In this document: one piece after another, positions 1 to 6,683 of the stretch | Layout: every line of letters begins with the position of its first letter | How positions within the stretch are numbered: the stretch's first letter is position 1 | Assembly: GCA_023429275.1 (NCBI GenBank) | Contig: JAEYWB010000577.1 | Location: 1 to 7,127, forward strand | Source: Planctomycetota bacterium | GTDB lineage: Bacteria; Planctomycetota; Planctomycetia; Planctomycetales; Planctomycetaceae | Length of the DNA: 7,127 nt | Direction of reading: 5' to 3' | Notes under the pieces: generated by a model | The model's database searches: none | Seen by the model: only the letters and a program-made list of their open reading frames with translations | What the model was told of the DNA's origin: nothing | Made by a program: the position numbers and the translations under genes

Positions 1-1
1 G

Positions 2-1012
2 GTCTGGGTTCAGGGTGGAACGTTCTTCATGGGGTCGGAGCCTCCGAAATCCCCCGACGACCCTGACCGGCTCCGCCCGGACGAGTTTCCCAGGCACAAG
101 GTCGAACTCGACAGCTTCTGGATGGACGTCACCGAGGTGACGAACGCCCAGTTCGCCGAGTTCGTGGAGATGACCGGCTACAAGACCTTCGCCGAGAAGG
201 TTCCGACACGCGAGGAGCTCTCTCGAAGCGGGAGCGACATGAGCCTTCTGCCTGACAGCGCGCTCATCGCCGCCTCTCTGACATTCAAGGAGAACCCCGA
301 CCGCGAGACCCTCCGGTTCAACATCCCGCAGTGGGAACACCAGCACTGGGAGATCAAGCCGGGAGCCAGCTGGCGGCATCCCGAGGGACCGGACTCCAAC
401 ATCGACACGCGAATGGACCACCCGGTGGTCCACGTCAACTGGGAAGACGCCGTCGCCTACCTGACCTGGGCGGGCAAACGTCTCCCGACGGAGGCGGAGT
501 TCGAGTACGCGGCCCGTAACGGTGGCAAGGAGATGCTCTACCCCTGGGGGAACGACCGCGAGCCCGCCGGGACCTACATGTGCAATTACTGGCAGGGCGA
601 TTTCCCGCTCGATCGGCAGAACAAGGATGGCTACCTGACGACCTCTCCGGTGAAGTCGTTCAAGCCGAACGCGCTCGGTCTCTACGACATCTCCGGGAAC
701 GTCTGGGAATGGTGCCACGACCTCTACCGGATGGACTACTACGCGAACAGCCCGAAGCGGAATCCTCAAGGGCCCTCCGACAGCCTCGATCCGGCGGAAT
801 CGAACATCATCAAGCGGGTGCAGCGCGGTGGGTCGTTCCTCTGTAACACCAACAGCTGCACCGGCTATCGCACAACCGCCCGGATGAAGGGGGACTTTCT
901 GACGTCGACCTGTCATACCGGGTTCCGCGGCGTCGTCGATGTGGCCGGCTATGAGAAGTACCAGGCCGCAAAGGAGAAGATTGCGGCGTGGCGGGCGGAG
1001 CGGAAGAAGTAA
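2..1012 (+). CDS. Formylglycine-generating enzyme (sulfatase-modifying factor), 5'-truncated by window edge
   Basis: FGE oxidises a cysteine in the CxPxR motif of sulfatases to the catalytic formylglycine, using copper and O2. The reading frame is open to base 2 and gives VWVQGGTFFMGS, the usual opening of the FGE-sulfatase domain, so the true start lies to the left. Numbering from the Met at base 29: a PRHKVELDSFWMDVTEVTNAQF block near residues 20-43, HPVVHV at 131-136, RLPTEAEFEYAARNG at 151-165, GNVWEWC at 223-229, and RGGSFLCNTNSC ending at Cys277. Cys272 and Cys277 have the spacing of the copper-binding pair of human SUMF1 (Cys336/Cys341), and Ser269 matches Ser333. The GFRG near the C-terminus is also typical. 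Many FGE-fold proteins in this family lack the cysteine pair, so its presence argues for real FGE activity. A Lys/Arg/Ala-rich helix ends the protein. No sulfatase gene lies in the window. Family sure; substrate unknown. Confidence 0.93.
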   Translation, partial: VWVQGGTFFMGSEPPKSPDDPDRLRPDEFPRHKVELDSFWMDVTEVTNAQFAEFVEMTGYKTFAEKVPTREELSRSGSDMSLLPDSALIAASLTFKENPDRETLRFNIPQWEHQHWEIKPGASWRHPEGPDSNIDTRMDHPVVHVNWEDAVAYLTWAGKRLPTEAEFEYAARNGGKEMLYPWGNDREPAGTYMCNYWQGDFPLDRQNKDGYLTTSPVKSFKPNALGLYDISGNVWEWCHDLYRMDYYANSPKRNPQGPSDSLDPAESNIIKRVQRGGSFLCNTNSCTGYRTTARMKGDFLTSTCHTGFRGVVDVAGYEKYQAAKEKIAAWRAERKK

Positions 1013-1067
1013 GGTCTCGAGCGGGCGGATGAGGCCCTGACGCGGCAACGAGGAACGTGCGGCAAGC

Positions 1068-2609
1068 ATGGGGTCATCCGTCTCGACCACACCGCCGTCT
1101 CCGCCACGCTGGGGAATGATCGCCATCGCGGCGGTGATCCTTGTCGACCTCGCCAAGCACACGGTGCTCTACCTCTCAGGGCTTGATCAGCCCTGGCCTG
1201 ACTCGGCCGGTTACTGGCGGCTTGGAACGGTCGTGGCCGACGGCGACTTCTGGATGCGAGGGCCGGCCCTCGGGTACCGCACACCGGGCTATCCATGGTT
1301 TCTCGGGGGAGTGATCGGGCTGCTGGGAACCGGAGCCGGGTTCGCCGCGGCGATCCTGGTCCAGCACGTCGCGGCGATCGCAACGGACTTCCTCGTCGGC
1401 TGGTGGACGTGGCGGCTCACCGGATCGCACCGGGCGGCCCTCCTGGCAGGGACCTGGATGGCCCTGTCGACGGCCCGGCCGCTTTATGCAAACTGGGTCC
1501 TCACGGAATCGCTGGCGACCCTGCTGCTGACGCTGGCCGCCTTTCTCGTCTGGTCGAACCGTCCGCCTGCGAGCGGGCGGCTCGTCGCTGCCGCGCTGGC
1601 GGCGGGGATCGGCATCCTGATCCGTCCCTCCCTGCTGGTGCTGATTCCGGTCCTGGGGCTGGCATCGCTTGCGGACGGGTGGAGACGCCCCGCATCCGTC
1701 GGAAAGCGGCTCGCGTATGCGTCGATTCCGCTGGTGATTGTGCTCGCGATCATGGCTCCCTGGTGCGAGCGCAACCGGCAGCTCTTCGGGCGGTGGGCCT
1801 TGCTGACCTTTACAGGGCGGGAGCTCTGGACGGCCAACTTCAGTCCCTGGCCGGGAGCGGGCCTCGATATTCCCACGGAGGGACCGGCGGAGGAATTGCA
1901 TCGCCGGCTGGCGGTCGCCGGGAGCTCCGTCGATCTTCGTCACAACACCGGGGTCGCCGCAGCGCTCATCCGGTCCGGACTCACTGACGCCGAGGCGGAC
2001 CGGCTGATGGAACGGGTCGCCAGGCAGGCGATCCTTCGTGAGCCCGGAAGGTCGATCGTCCACACAGCCGCACGCATGGGAACGTTCTGGTACTGCAAGG
2101 AGTATCCGCCTCCCCCAGCTGTCGAGTCCGCCGAGGACGGATTCGCGCGGTCCCCGCAGCCCCGCTTCCCCGCGGTCAGCCGGCTCTCTACGGCGATCCT
2201 CGCCTGGGGACCGGAGCGAACGTTCCTCTTCACCTGGATCGTTTCGGGACTGACCTGGCTCGGCATCGCCGTTTGCCTGCTCGGCCCGCCCCGTTCGGAC
2301 TCGGCCCGTTCGGACCCGGCCAGGTCCCCTTCGCCGATTCCCTCGACCGACGCCGTTTCCCCTCCGGCCACTCAAGAAACCCGACGGGCGGGATGGATCA
2401 TCGGCCTGATTCTCGCCGGAACGACGTTCCTGACAGCACTGCTTGAGATTCCGCTGTACCGATACCGCCTGCCCCTCGAACCCCTCGGCGTCGTTGCCAT
2501 CGTCGCCGGGGCGATGGCATTCCGCTCCCGATTCCGAGCCGGGACGGGCCTTCCCTCCCGGACTCCAGGCGTGCCACTCGGCCAAGACAAGCCTTCCCCG
2601 GTTCACTAG
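1068..2609 (+). CDS. GT-C fold membrane glycosyltransferase (ArnT/PMT/GT39-like)
   Basis: This is a polytopic membrane protein of 513 residues, the usual size for undecaprenyl- or polyprenyl-phosphate sugar-dependent transferases that glycosylate lipids, polysaccharides or proteins on the outer face of the membrane. Visible marks: a first membrane helix at about 16-38, then an external loop with PDSAGYW where Asp45 is the probable catalytic acid; Y70-RTPGYP-76 typical of the family; several Leu/Ala-rich helices; APWCERN at 230-236, followed by FGRW and a soluble loop of about 100 residues; and YRYRLPLEP at 464-472 in the last helices, the usual substrate-phosphate motif. The hydrophilic linker at about 404-435 contains a short tandem repeat. 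The start is ATG with GAGG at 1050-1053, a somewhat long spacing. It begins 55 bases after the FGE gene. Donor and acceptor cannot be told from sequence. Family confident, precise role not. Confidence 0.85.
   Translation: MGSSVSTTPPSPPRWGMIAIAAVILVDLAKHTVLYLSGLDQPWPDSAGYWRLGTVVADGDFWMRGPALGYRTPGYPWFLGGVIGLLGTGAGFAAAILVQHVAAIATDFLVGWWTWRLTGSHRAALLAGTWMALSTARPLYANWVLTESLATLLLTLAAFLVWSNRPPASGRLVAAALAAGIGILIRPSLLVLIPVLGLASLADGWRRPASVGKRLAYASIPLVIVLAIMAPWCERNRQLFGRWALLTFTGRELWTANFSPWPGAGLDIPTEGPAEELHRRLAVAGSSVDLRHNTGVAAALIRSGLTDAEADRLMERVARQAILREPGRSIVHTAARMGTFWYCKEYPPPPAVESAEDGFARSPQPRFPAVSRLSTAILAWGPERTFLFTWIVSGLTWLGIAVCLLGPPRSDSARSDPARSPSPIPSTDAVSPPATQETRRAGWIIGLILAGTTFLTALLEIPLYRYRLPLEPLGVVAIVAGAMAFRSRFRAGTGLPSRTPGVPLGQDKPSPVH
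2292..2321 (+). repeat. 15-bp tandem repeat, two copies, coding RSDSA-RSDPA
   Basis: Two adjacent 15-base units (2292-2306 and 2307-2321) differ at one base and stay in frame in the glycosyltransferase, giving residues 409-418 (RSDSA then RSDPA, followed by RSPSP). They sit in a hydrophilic, Ser/Pro/Arg-rich linker between two membrane helices. This looks like a recent slippage duplication in a loop that tolerates length change. Confidence 0.75.
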
Positions 2610-2682
2610 ACTCTCCCGATTGATCTCAACCCAGCGATCTCAATCCTGGACCGCCCCGCCCTCCGCAATTCTCTTGTCCGCC

Positions 2683-3309
2683 ATGCGATTTTCCCGCACG
2701 ACCACCATTGCCCTGCTCCTCACCCTGCTCCTCGTGACCCGGATCACGCCGCCGCTCCTGGTGAAACTGTTCGTGTCGACGGGATTCCAGATGAGCGGCC
2801 TGGGTTATCTGTGGGGCTTCGCCCCGACCTGGGCGGCCTGCCTCTTCTGCGGGGCGATGTTCCGGAACCGCTGGCTTGCAGTCGGCGTTCCGCTCTTTGC
2901 CCAGGTCCTCGGCGATGCCGCCTACTGGGCGATCAGTGAGCAGTTCTCCCAGGGCTTCGGCATCGTGCAGATGACGAACTACGTCATCATCGCGGCTCTC
3001 ACCGTCGCCGGGATGTTCCTTCCCCGGACTCCATCGGCTCCAAGGCTCGGAGGGATGTGCATCGGTGCGGCCCTCGTTCACTTTGTGCTGAGCAACTTCA
3101 TCGTCTGGCTGGCTCCGCTGCCGACCCACATCAACATGCCGGCCTACCCCCTGAGCCTCGAAGGCCTGGTCTCCTGCTACGTGATGGCGCTCCCGTTCCT
3201 GCCGGCGAGCCTGCTTGGAACGCTGGCATACGGGTACGGGCTGTTCGCTCTCCTCGGACCGGTGCAAGTTCCCGCCGACTCGCTGGAAGAGAACGCCGCC
3301 TCCGTGTAG
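2683..3309 (+). CDS. DUF6580-type integral membrane protein, function unknown
   Basis: A 208-residue, strongly hydrophobic protein with about five to six predicted membrane helices. The first is LLLTLLLVTRITPPLL near the N-terminus. The pattern matches what I recall of DUF6580 proteins: a (N/F)APxxAxxLFxGAxF segment (here GFAPTWAACLFCGAMF), a following VPL..QVLGDAAYW helix with a conserved Asp, then an NFIVW segment, YPLSLEGLVSCYVMALPF, and a final helix ending in LLG. The fold resembles substrate-binding subunits of ECF transporters, but that is my inference and no ligand is known. I chose the ATG at 2683 because it starts at a positively charged MRFSR just before the first helix. The open frame to the left runs back inside the glycosyltransferase gene and does not look like protein. 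No Shine-Dalgarno is visible. The gap from the preceding gene is 73 bases. Confidence 0.75.
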   Translation: MRFSRTTTIALLLTLLLVTRITPPLLVKLFVSTGFQMSGLGYLWGFAPTWAACLFCGAMFRNRWLAVGVPLFAQVLGDAAYWAISEQFSQGFGIVQMTNYVIIAALTVAGMFLPRTPSAPRLGGMCIGAALVHFVLSNFIVWLAPLPTHINMPAYPLSLEGLVSCYVMALPFLPASLLGTLAYGYGLFALLGPVQVPADSLEENAASV

Positions 3310-3341
3310 CGTCACAGCGTCTCTCATTCTCCCGAAGTTTT

Positions 3342-3355
3342 GGCCCCGCCGGGCC
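3342..3355 (+). other. Short GC hairpin followed by TTT, possible weak attenuator
   Basis: GGCCC (3342-3346) and GGGCC (3351-3355) can pair around a 4-base loop, with TTT directly after. It lies in the 61-base gap between the DUF6580 gene and the secreted-protein gene, just before the ribosome binding site. The stem is only five pairs and the T run three, so this may be chance in GC-rich DNA. Confidence 0.2.
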
Positions 3356-3359
3356 TTTC

Positions 3360-3363
3360 GAGG
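3360..3363 (+). promoter_or_regulatory. Ribosome binding site GAGG that fixes the start at 3371
   Basis: GAGG ends 7 bases before the ATG at 3371. This ATG opens a clear signal peptide, so both signals agree on this start over the longer open frame to the left, which overlaps the preceding gene. Confidence 0.6.
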
Positions 3364-3370
3364 TGTGGTC

Positions 3371-4825
3371 ATGCGCAGACTCCCGGCCTTTCTTTTCACT
3401 CTTCTCCTGGCCCTCCTGACGGTCACGACCGGAGAGGCGGCGGAGCCCGCCACGCTCCTGCCGATGTTCCCCGACGAGTTCAACGCCGTCGCGGTCGTCC
3501 GCGTCAAGGAGGCCCTGGCAACGAAGCGGGCCGAGAAGGAAGGATGGCGCGGCGAGCAGTCCAGCGATTTCCTCGCGGGTGTCATTCCTCCATGGGTGAA
3601 TCTGCTCGTGCGGGTCTCGCATCTCCACCCGGGTGAATCCGAGGACGCCCAGTGGTCCGCCGCCCTCGTCGAGTCGGATCAGGCAGCGACGATGGCCGAG
3701 CTCGCGACGGCCGAGAAATCGACGGTCGAGACGCTCCGCGGAACTCCTGTCGTCAAGAACCAGCGTGGGGATTACTTCGTCGGCTTCTCGAACAATCTCA
3801 TTGGCCTCTTCCGTCCCGGCTTTCGTCAGGACACCGCCAACTGGATCGACCGCGTCGCTTCCAGGAAAGAGACCGACCTCGTCGGCTACCTCGATGAGGC
3901 CCTCAAGGTCACCCGGGGACATGTGATCCTGGCCCTCGACGCCCGTGATCTGTTCGAGCCGTCGTTCATCCGCTTCCGGGTGGAGGGGGCCAGGGCGCTT
4001 CAGGGGAAGAGTCCCACCGAGGTCGAGGCGGTCCAGCGACTGTTTCTCGGGCTGCAGGGGGTCCGCAGCCAGGTGACGATCGACGAGACGATCCAGTGGG
4101 AAGTCGCGATCGACTTCCACGAGAGCGTGGGGAATGAGGCCCCGCTCGTTCAGGGAGTGTTCACCGAGTTCCTCGACGACATGGGGCTCGCGATCGACGA
4201 ACTCGCGGGAGCTCTCGTCAGCACCGAGGGGACCGCCGTCGTCCTGCGGGCCGAGCTTTCCGACATGAGCCTGCGGCGGATCATGACCCTCATCACCTCC
4301 CCCCGCGCGAAGCCCGAGAAGGCCCGCAAGAATCCGGACCGCGACTACTTCCGCGACCTGGAGAAGATCGTCATGGACCTGCAGGCGTCGTCGCGGAAGT
4401 CGAGCGATCCCAGCCGGGTCGCGGCCTGGTGCGACAACTACGCCCGCAAGATCGAGTCGAGCTCGACGCTGGGGGTCGACCCGCTCCTCGTCAACTACGG
4501 CCAGAGTCTTGCCGGGAAACTCAAGGCCCTCGGGGCCTCGCTGCGGGGAATGCAGCTCGAGGTCGACACGCTGCAGAACGCCGTCACGTGGAACGTGAAC
4601 GTTCAACCGGGGTACGTCTCGGCCGGGTGGGGCGGCTACGGCTATCAGCCGACCGTCTACAACACGACGTCGAACCTGCGTGAGGTCCGGGAAAAGCAGG
4701 CCCAGGCCGTCCTCGCCGGCGCGAAGCAGCGGGAGGACGTCTGGAACATGATCGAAGCGGAGCGCGAGTCGGTCCGCAAGAAGCTCCGGGCGAAGTACGG
4801 GGCTGCAATGGACACCTGGAAGTAG
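3371..4825 (+). CDS. Secreted protein of unknown function with signal peptide and C-terminal charged helix
   Basis: I do not recognise this 484-residue protein. Residues 1-24 form a typical Sec signal peptide: MRRL, a Leu-rich core, and a likely cut after EAA at 24. The mature part is soluble, rich in Glu, Asp, Arg and Val, and has a single Cys, in AAWCDNYA, so disulfides are not a feature. It begins LLPMFPDEFNAVAVVRVKEAL, followed by alternating strand- and helix-like stretches. A Gly/Tyr-rich segment, GYVSAGWGGYGYQ, occupies 414-426. The final 50 residues or so form an amphipathic, Lys/Arg/Glu-rich helix that could be a coiled coil. I see no lipobox, membrane anchor, catalytic motif or repeat. 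The absence of known motifs together with the signal peptide fits a lineage-restricted extracytoplasmic protein. The ATG at 3371 is supported by GAGG. An antisense open frame over the same region is a codon-bias shadow. Confidence 0.8.
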   Translation: MRRLPAFLFTLLLALLTVTTGEAAEPATLLPMFPDEFNAVAVVRVKEALATKRAEKEGWRGEQSSDFLAGVIPPWVNLLVRVSHLHPGESEDAQWSAALVESDQAATMAELATAEKSTVETLRGTPVVKNQRGDYFVGFSNNLIGLFRPGFRQDTANWIDRVASRKETDLVGYLDEALKVTRGHVILALDARDLFEPSFIRFRVEGARALQGKSPTEVEAVQRLFLGLQGVRSQVTIDETIQWEVAIDFHESVGNEAPLVQGVFTEFLDDMGLAIDELAGALVSTEGTAVVLRAELSDMSLRRIMTLITSPRAKPEKARKNPDRDYFRDLEKIVMDLQASSRKSSDPSRVAAWCDNYARKIESSSTLGVDPLLVNYGQSLAGKLKALGASLRGMQLEVDTLQNAVTWNVNVQPGYVSAGWGGYGYQPTVYNTTSNLREVREKQAQAVLAGAKQREDVWNMIEAERESVRKKLRAKYGAAMDTWK

Positions 4826-4861
4826 CCGTCCGAATTCCTGCAACAGCCCCTGAGAGATACC

Positions 4862-5179
4862 GTGGCAACTCCCCCCGACTTCAGCCTTCGCGACCTTCAG
4901 AACCTCATCGAGAAGATGTACTCGAGCAAGGACGAGGCCCGCGGCGTCGACGGGACGTTCATGTGGCTGATGGAGGAAGTCGGGGAGCTGGCCGCGGCGC
5001 TGCGGAGCGGGACAAAGCAGGAGCTCGCATACGAGTTCGCCGATGTCCTCGCCTGGCTCGCCACGATCGCGAACGTCGCCAAGATCGACCTGCAGCAGGC
5101 CGTGCTCGACAAGTACGGCAAGGGCTGCCCCGGCTGCGGCCAGATGATCTGTACCTGCGGGACGGAAGAAAAGCCGTAG
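4862..5179 (+). CDS. MazG-like nucleotide pyrophosphohydrolase with C-terminal Cys motif
   Basis: A 105-residue, all-alpha protein of the MazG-like / NTP pyrophosphohydrolase superfamily. Members hydrolyse (d)NTPs to the monophosphate and PPi with Mg2+, often cleaning up non-canonical nucleotides. The metal-binding residues are present: E38-E39-x-x-E42 in WLMEEVGEL, and E58-x-x-D61 in YEFADVLAWL. At 89-99 a CPGCGQMICTC motif follows the helical core; four cysteines in CxxC and CxC arrangement suggest a small zinc site, a tail I associate with a subset of short MazG-like proteins. The start is a GTG at 4862 with GAGAG about five bases upstream. An in-frame TAG (the stop of the preceding gene) at 4823 rules out a longer form. 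It lies 36 bases after the secreted-protein gene and faces the copper-protein gene. Substrate not predictable from sequence. Confidence 0.85.
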   Translation: MATPPDFSLRDLQNLIEKMYSSKDEARGVDGTFMWLMEEVGELAAALRSGTKQELAYEFADVLAWLATIANVAKIDLQQAVLDKYGKGCPGCGQMICTCGTEEKP

Positions 5180-5255
5180 TCCGAGTCAGTCGATCAGCCT
5201 CGACGCCTCCCGAGGTACTCCGGCTGCGTCAGCAAAAGGCCGATCTGCCAGACGG

Positions 5256-5759
5256 TTAGCGGGTCTCTTTGACCATCGCCCGGCACGCTTTTTCGCACTT
5301 GCGGCACTCCTCCGCGCACTTCTTCATGTGGGCGTCGTCCGCAAACTTCTCACACGCTGCGGCGCACTGGGCGCACGCCTCGGCGCAGGACTGACACACC
5401 AGGACCGACATCGGTCCGCCGCGAGAGACGATCTGAGACACCACCGCGCACATGTCGGCGCAGTCCTGGCAGGTCATCAGGGTCGCGAGGTGTTCTTTCT
5501 TCCCCTCTGACAACTGATGGGCGCAGTGCGTCGAACAGGCGTCGCACTCTCTCTGGCAGTCGTTGCACGCTTCCGCGCACGTCCGGGCGGACGGACTCGA
5601 ATGGTGGTGGTCGTGTTCGTGATCCGCCTTGTCACCGGGCTTCGATCCCGGGTCCTTCCGCTGAGCAGTCGGTGAGGCCTGCTGGGCGAGAGCCCCTGCA
5701 GAAAGTCCGGCTGAGGCGAGAGCGGCCAGACCGGCGGCTGCAAATTCACGGCGCTTCAT
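5256..5759 (-). CDS. Tat-exported Cys-rich four-helix-bundle copper-binding protein (Csp/DUF326 type)
   Basis: A 167-residue protein expected to store or buffer Cu(I) outside the cytoplasm. Residues 1-25 form a twin-arginine-type signal: MKRREF with the Arg pair at 3-4, an Ala/Leu/Gly core and a cut after ALA at 25. Next comes a polar linker with a His cluster at 47-53 (HEHDHHH). The domain at 60-167 holds 18 cysteines, at 61, 65, 68, 72, 75, 79, 97, 100, 104, 122, 125, 129, 132, 136, 148, 152, 155 and 159. Their 3/4-residue spacing turns one face of each helix inward, as in Csp copper-storage proteins. From what is known, Csp1 is Tat-exported with 13 Cys, while Csp3 is cytosolic with about 19; this one combines an export signal with a Csp3-like count. 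The ATG at 5759 is chosen over longer in-frame starts because GGAGG precedes it and it begins the signal. No copper-responsive operator was recognised. Confidence 0.9.
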   Translation of the reverse strand: MKRREFAAAGLAALASAGLSAGALAQQASPTAQRKDPGSKPGDKADHEHDHHHSSPSARTCAEACNDCQRECDACSTHCAHQLSEGKKEHLATLMTCQDCADMCAVVSQIVSRGGPMSVLVCQSCAEACAQCAAACEKFADDAHMKKCAEECRKCEKACRAMVKETR

Positions 5760-5907
5760 GATCGATCCTCCAACGGCGGGGAGACGTGCGCTCCGGCGAT
5801 ATTCGTCACGACCCCGGCAATCGAGAGCAAGCCGCAGGCCGAAGGCCTCGCGTGACCGTCCTTTTCCGTCATACCGCGAAAGGCCCCGCTTCGTACCGGC
5901 GGATGGT
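5760..5907 (-). other. 148-base gap between phosphatase and copper-protein genes
   Basis: This is the longest gene-free stretch in the window. It holds the GGAGG of the copper-protein gene and a perfect 5-bp inverted repeat AGGCC-GAA-GGCCT (5836-5848) that could form a small hairpin but has no T run. A promoter for the copper gene would have to lie here if it is separately controlled; I could not identify convincing -35/-10 boxes or a known metal-regulator operator. Confidence 0.4.
5767..5771 (-). promoter_or_regulatory. Strong Shine-Dalgarno GGAGG of the copper-protein gene
   Basis: On the - strand GGAGG lies 7 bases before the ATG at 5759. It decides the start, since the open frame itself continues further upstream into the end of the phosphatase gene. 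Confidence 0.8.
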
Positions 5908-6582
5908 TCATTCCAGCCAGTTGGAGCGGGTCTCACCCTGTTCGTTCGCCTGCCAGTACTGCCCCGTTGCGACGTCGAGGCACGTCAGCCAGCCTTGGCC
6001 GTACGCCCAGGTATCGATGCAGATCGCGTGGCCAAGGTTGAGCGGCAGGCCGCTCTTCTGCGACGTGTGGCCGCAGATCATGACCTTCCCCGAGTCATGC
6101 GGCGTCGGAGGGGTGCTGTGCAGTCGCTCCCAGAAGAGCATGTCGTCGGGCTGCTCGTCGAGCGGGGTGTCCGCATAGGCGTTGGCATGGACGAAGAAGT
6201 GCGTCTTTGTCTCGTAGTACCGCCGGGTCTCCTCCAGGAACTGCCAGTGGCGGTCCGGGACATCCGCGAGACTGCCGGGTCCCTCGTCAGGCGCGTAGGA
6301 CTTGAGAGTCGCGCCGCCGCCGACTTCACACCACCGCTCGTACGACTCCGGGTTGTCGCGAGCCGCCATCATCATGATGTCGTGGTTTCCGCAAAGAGCG
6401 ATCAGGCTCGCCCGCTCTCCGTAGTCGATGAGCCAATCGAGGACCTCGCTCGTCTCGGGACCGCGATTGACGTAGTCCCCCAGCGTGACGAGACAGTCCT
6501 CCCTTCGGAATGGGACGAACGTCTCCAGCCGGCGAAGGGCCCGGATGCATCCATGAATGTCGCCAACAGCCAGGTGACGCAT
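5908..6582 (-). CDS. PPP-family metallophosphatase (serine/threonine phosphatase or Ap4A-hydrolase-like)
   Basis: A 224-residue cytosolic enzyme of the calcineurin-like PPP family, which hydrolyses phosphomonoesters of Ser/Thr proteins or, in some bacterial members, diadenosine polyphosphates, using two metal ions. Motifs in order: GDIHG at 7-11 (Asp8, His10), GDYVNRG at 35-41 (Asp36), GNHD at 65-68 (Asn66, His67), His132 in FVHAN, and His172 in CGHTS. All metal ligands are present. The usual GDxVDRG has Asn39 instead of the second Asp, which in PP1 (Asp95) pairs with the catalytic His. The start at 6582 is preferred: GAGGAG stands 8 bases before it, and GDIHG then begins at residue 7 as in relatives. 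An ATG at 6609 would add nine residues without a good ribosome site. It lies between an FHA gene and a copper-protein gene, all on one strand. Natural substrate unknown. Confidence 0.9.
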   Translation of the reverse strand: MRHLAVGDIHGCIRALRRLETFVPFRREDCLVTLGDYVNRGPETSEVLDWLIDYGERASLIALCGNHDIMMMAARDNPESYERWCEVGGGATLKSYAPDEGPGSLADVPDRHWQFLEETRRYYETKTHFFVHANAYADTPLDEQPDDMLFWERLHSTPPTPHDSGKVMICGHTSQKSGLPLNLGHAICIDTWAYGQGWLTCLDVATGQYWQANEQGETRSNWLE

Positions 6583-6590
6583 CGGTGACT

Positions 6591-6596
6591 CTCCTC
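6591..6596 (-). promoter_or_regulatory. Ribosome binding site GAGGAG that sets the phosphatase start at 6582
   Basis: On the - strand GAGGAG lies 8 bases before the ATG at 6582. It falls inside the coding sequence of the alternative longer start at 6609, which argues for the shorter protein. Confidence 0.65.
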
Positions 6597-6683
6597 GCCA
6601 GTCCCTCATAACATCGATTCGACGAACACGTCGGCCCTCCAGGTCTTGGAGAATCGACTCGCCATGACGGCATAGCGGCGACT

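Noticed and set aside
1176..2606. Long antisense open frame (476 codons) over the glycosyltransferase gene
   Set aside because: The product is Arg/Gly/Pro-rich low-complexity sequence with no motif, while the + strand shows conserved GT-C motifs.
2443..2682. N-terminal extension of the DUF6580 gene
   Set aside because: It runs inside the glycosyltransferase gene in another frame, and the natural N-terminus with its first membrane helix begins at 2683.
2626..3585. Antisense open frame (319 codons) over the DUF6580 gene
   Set aside because: Arg/Gly/Glu/His-rich shadow of a gene with clear membrane helices on the + strand.
3131..4843. Very long antisense open frame (570 codons) over the secreted-protein gene
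   Set aside because: It is opposite a gene with signal peptide and ribosome site; the translated product is dominated by Arg, Asp, Leu, Val and Gly with no domain. High GC and third-position bias commonly keep the opposite strand free of stops.
5198..5215. CCTCG...CGAGG inverted repeat between the convergent MazG-like and copper-protein genes
   Set aside because: A bidirectional terminator would be expected here, but the stem is five pairs with an 8-base loop and no T run on either strand.
5760..5936. 59-codon extension of the copper-protein frame
   Set aside because: It would bury the Tat signal internally and overlap the end of the phosphatase gene; GGAGG marks the start at 5759.
5758..6588. 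+ strand open frame (276 codons) opposite the phosphatase gene
   Set aside because: All conserved PPP motifs are on the - strand; the + strand product is an Arg/Val-rich shadow.
6615..6656. CGATTC...GAATCG inverted repeat between the FHA and phosphatase genes
   Set aside because: Six-base arms 30 bases apart are likely to occur by chance; no operator or terminator features accompany them.
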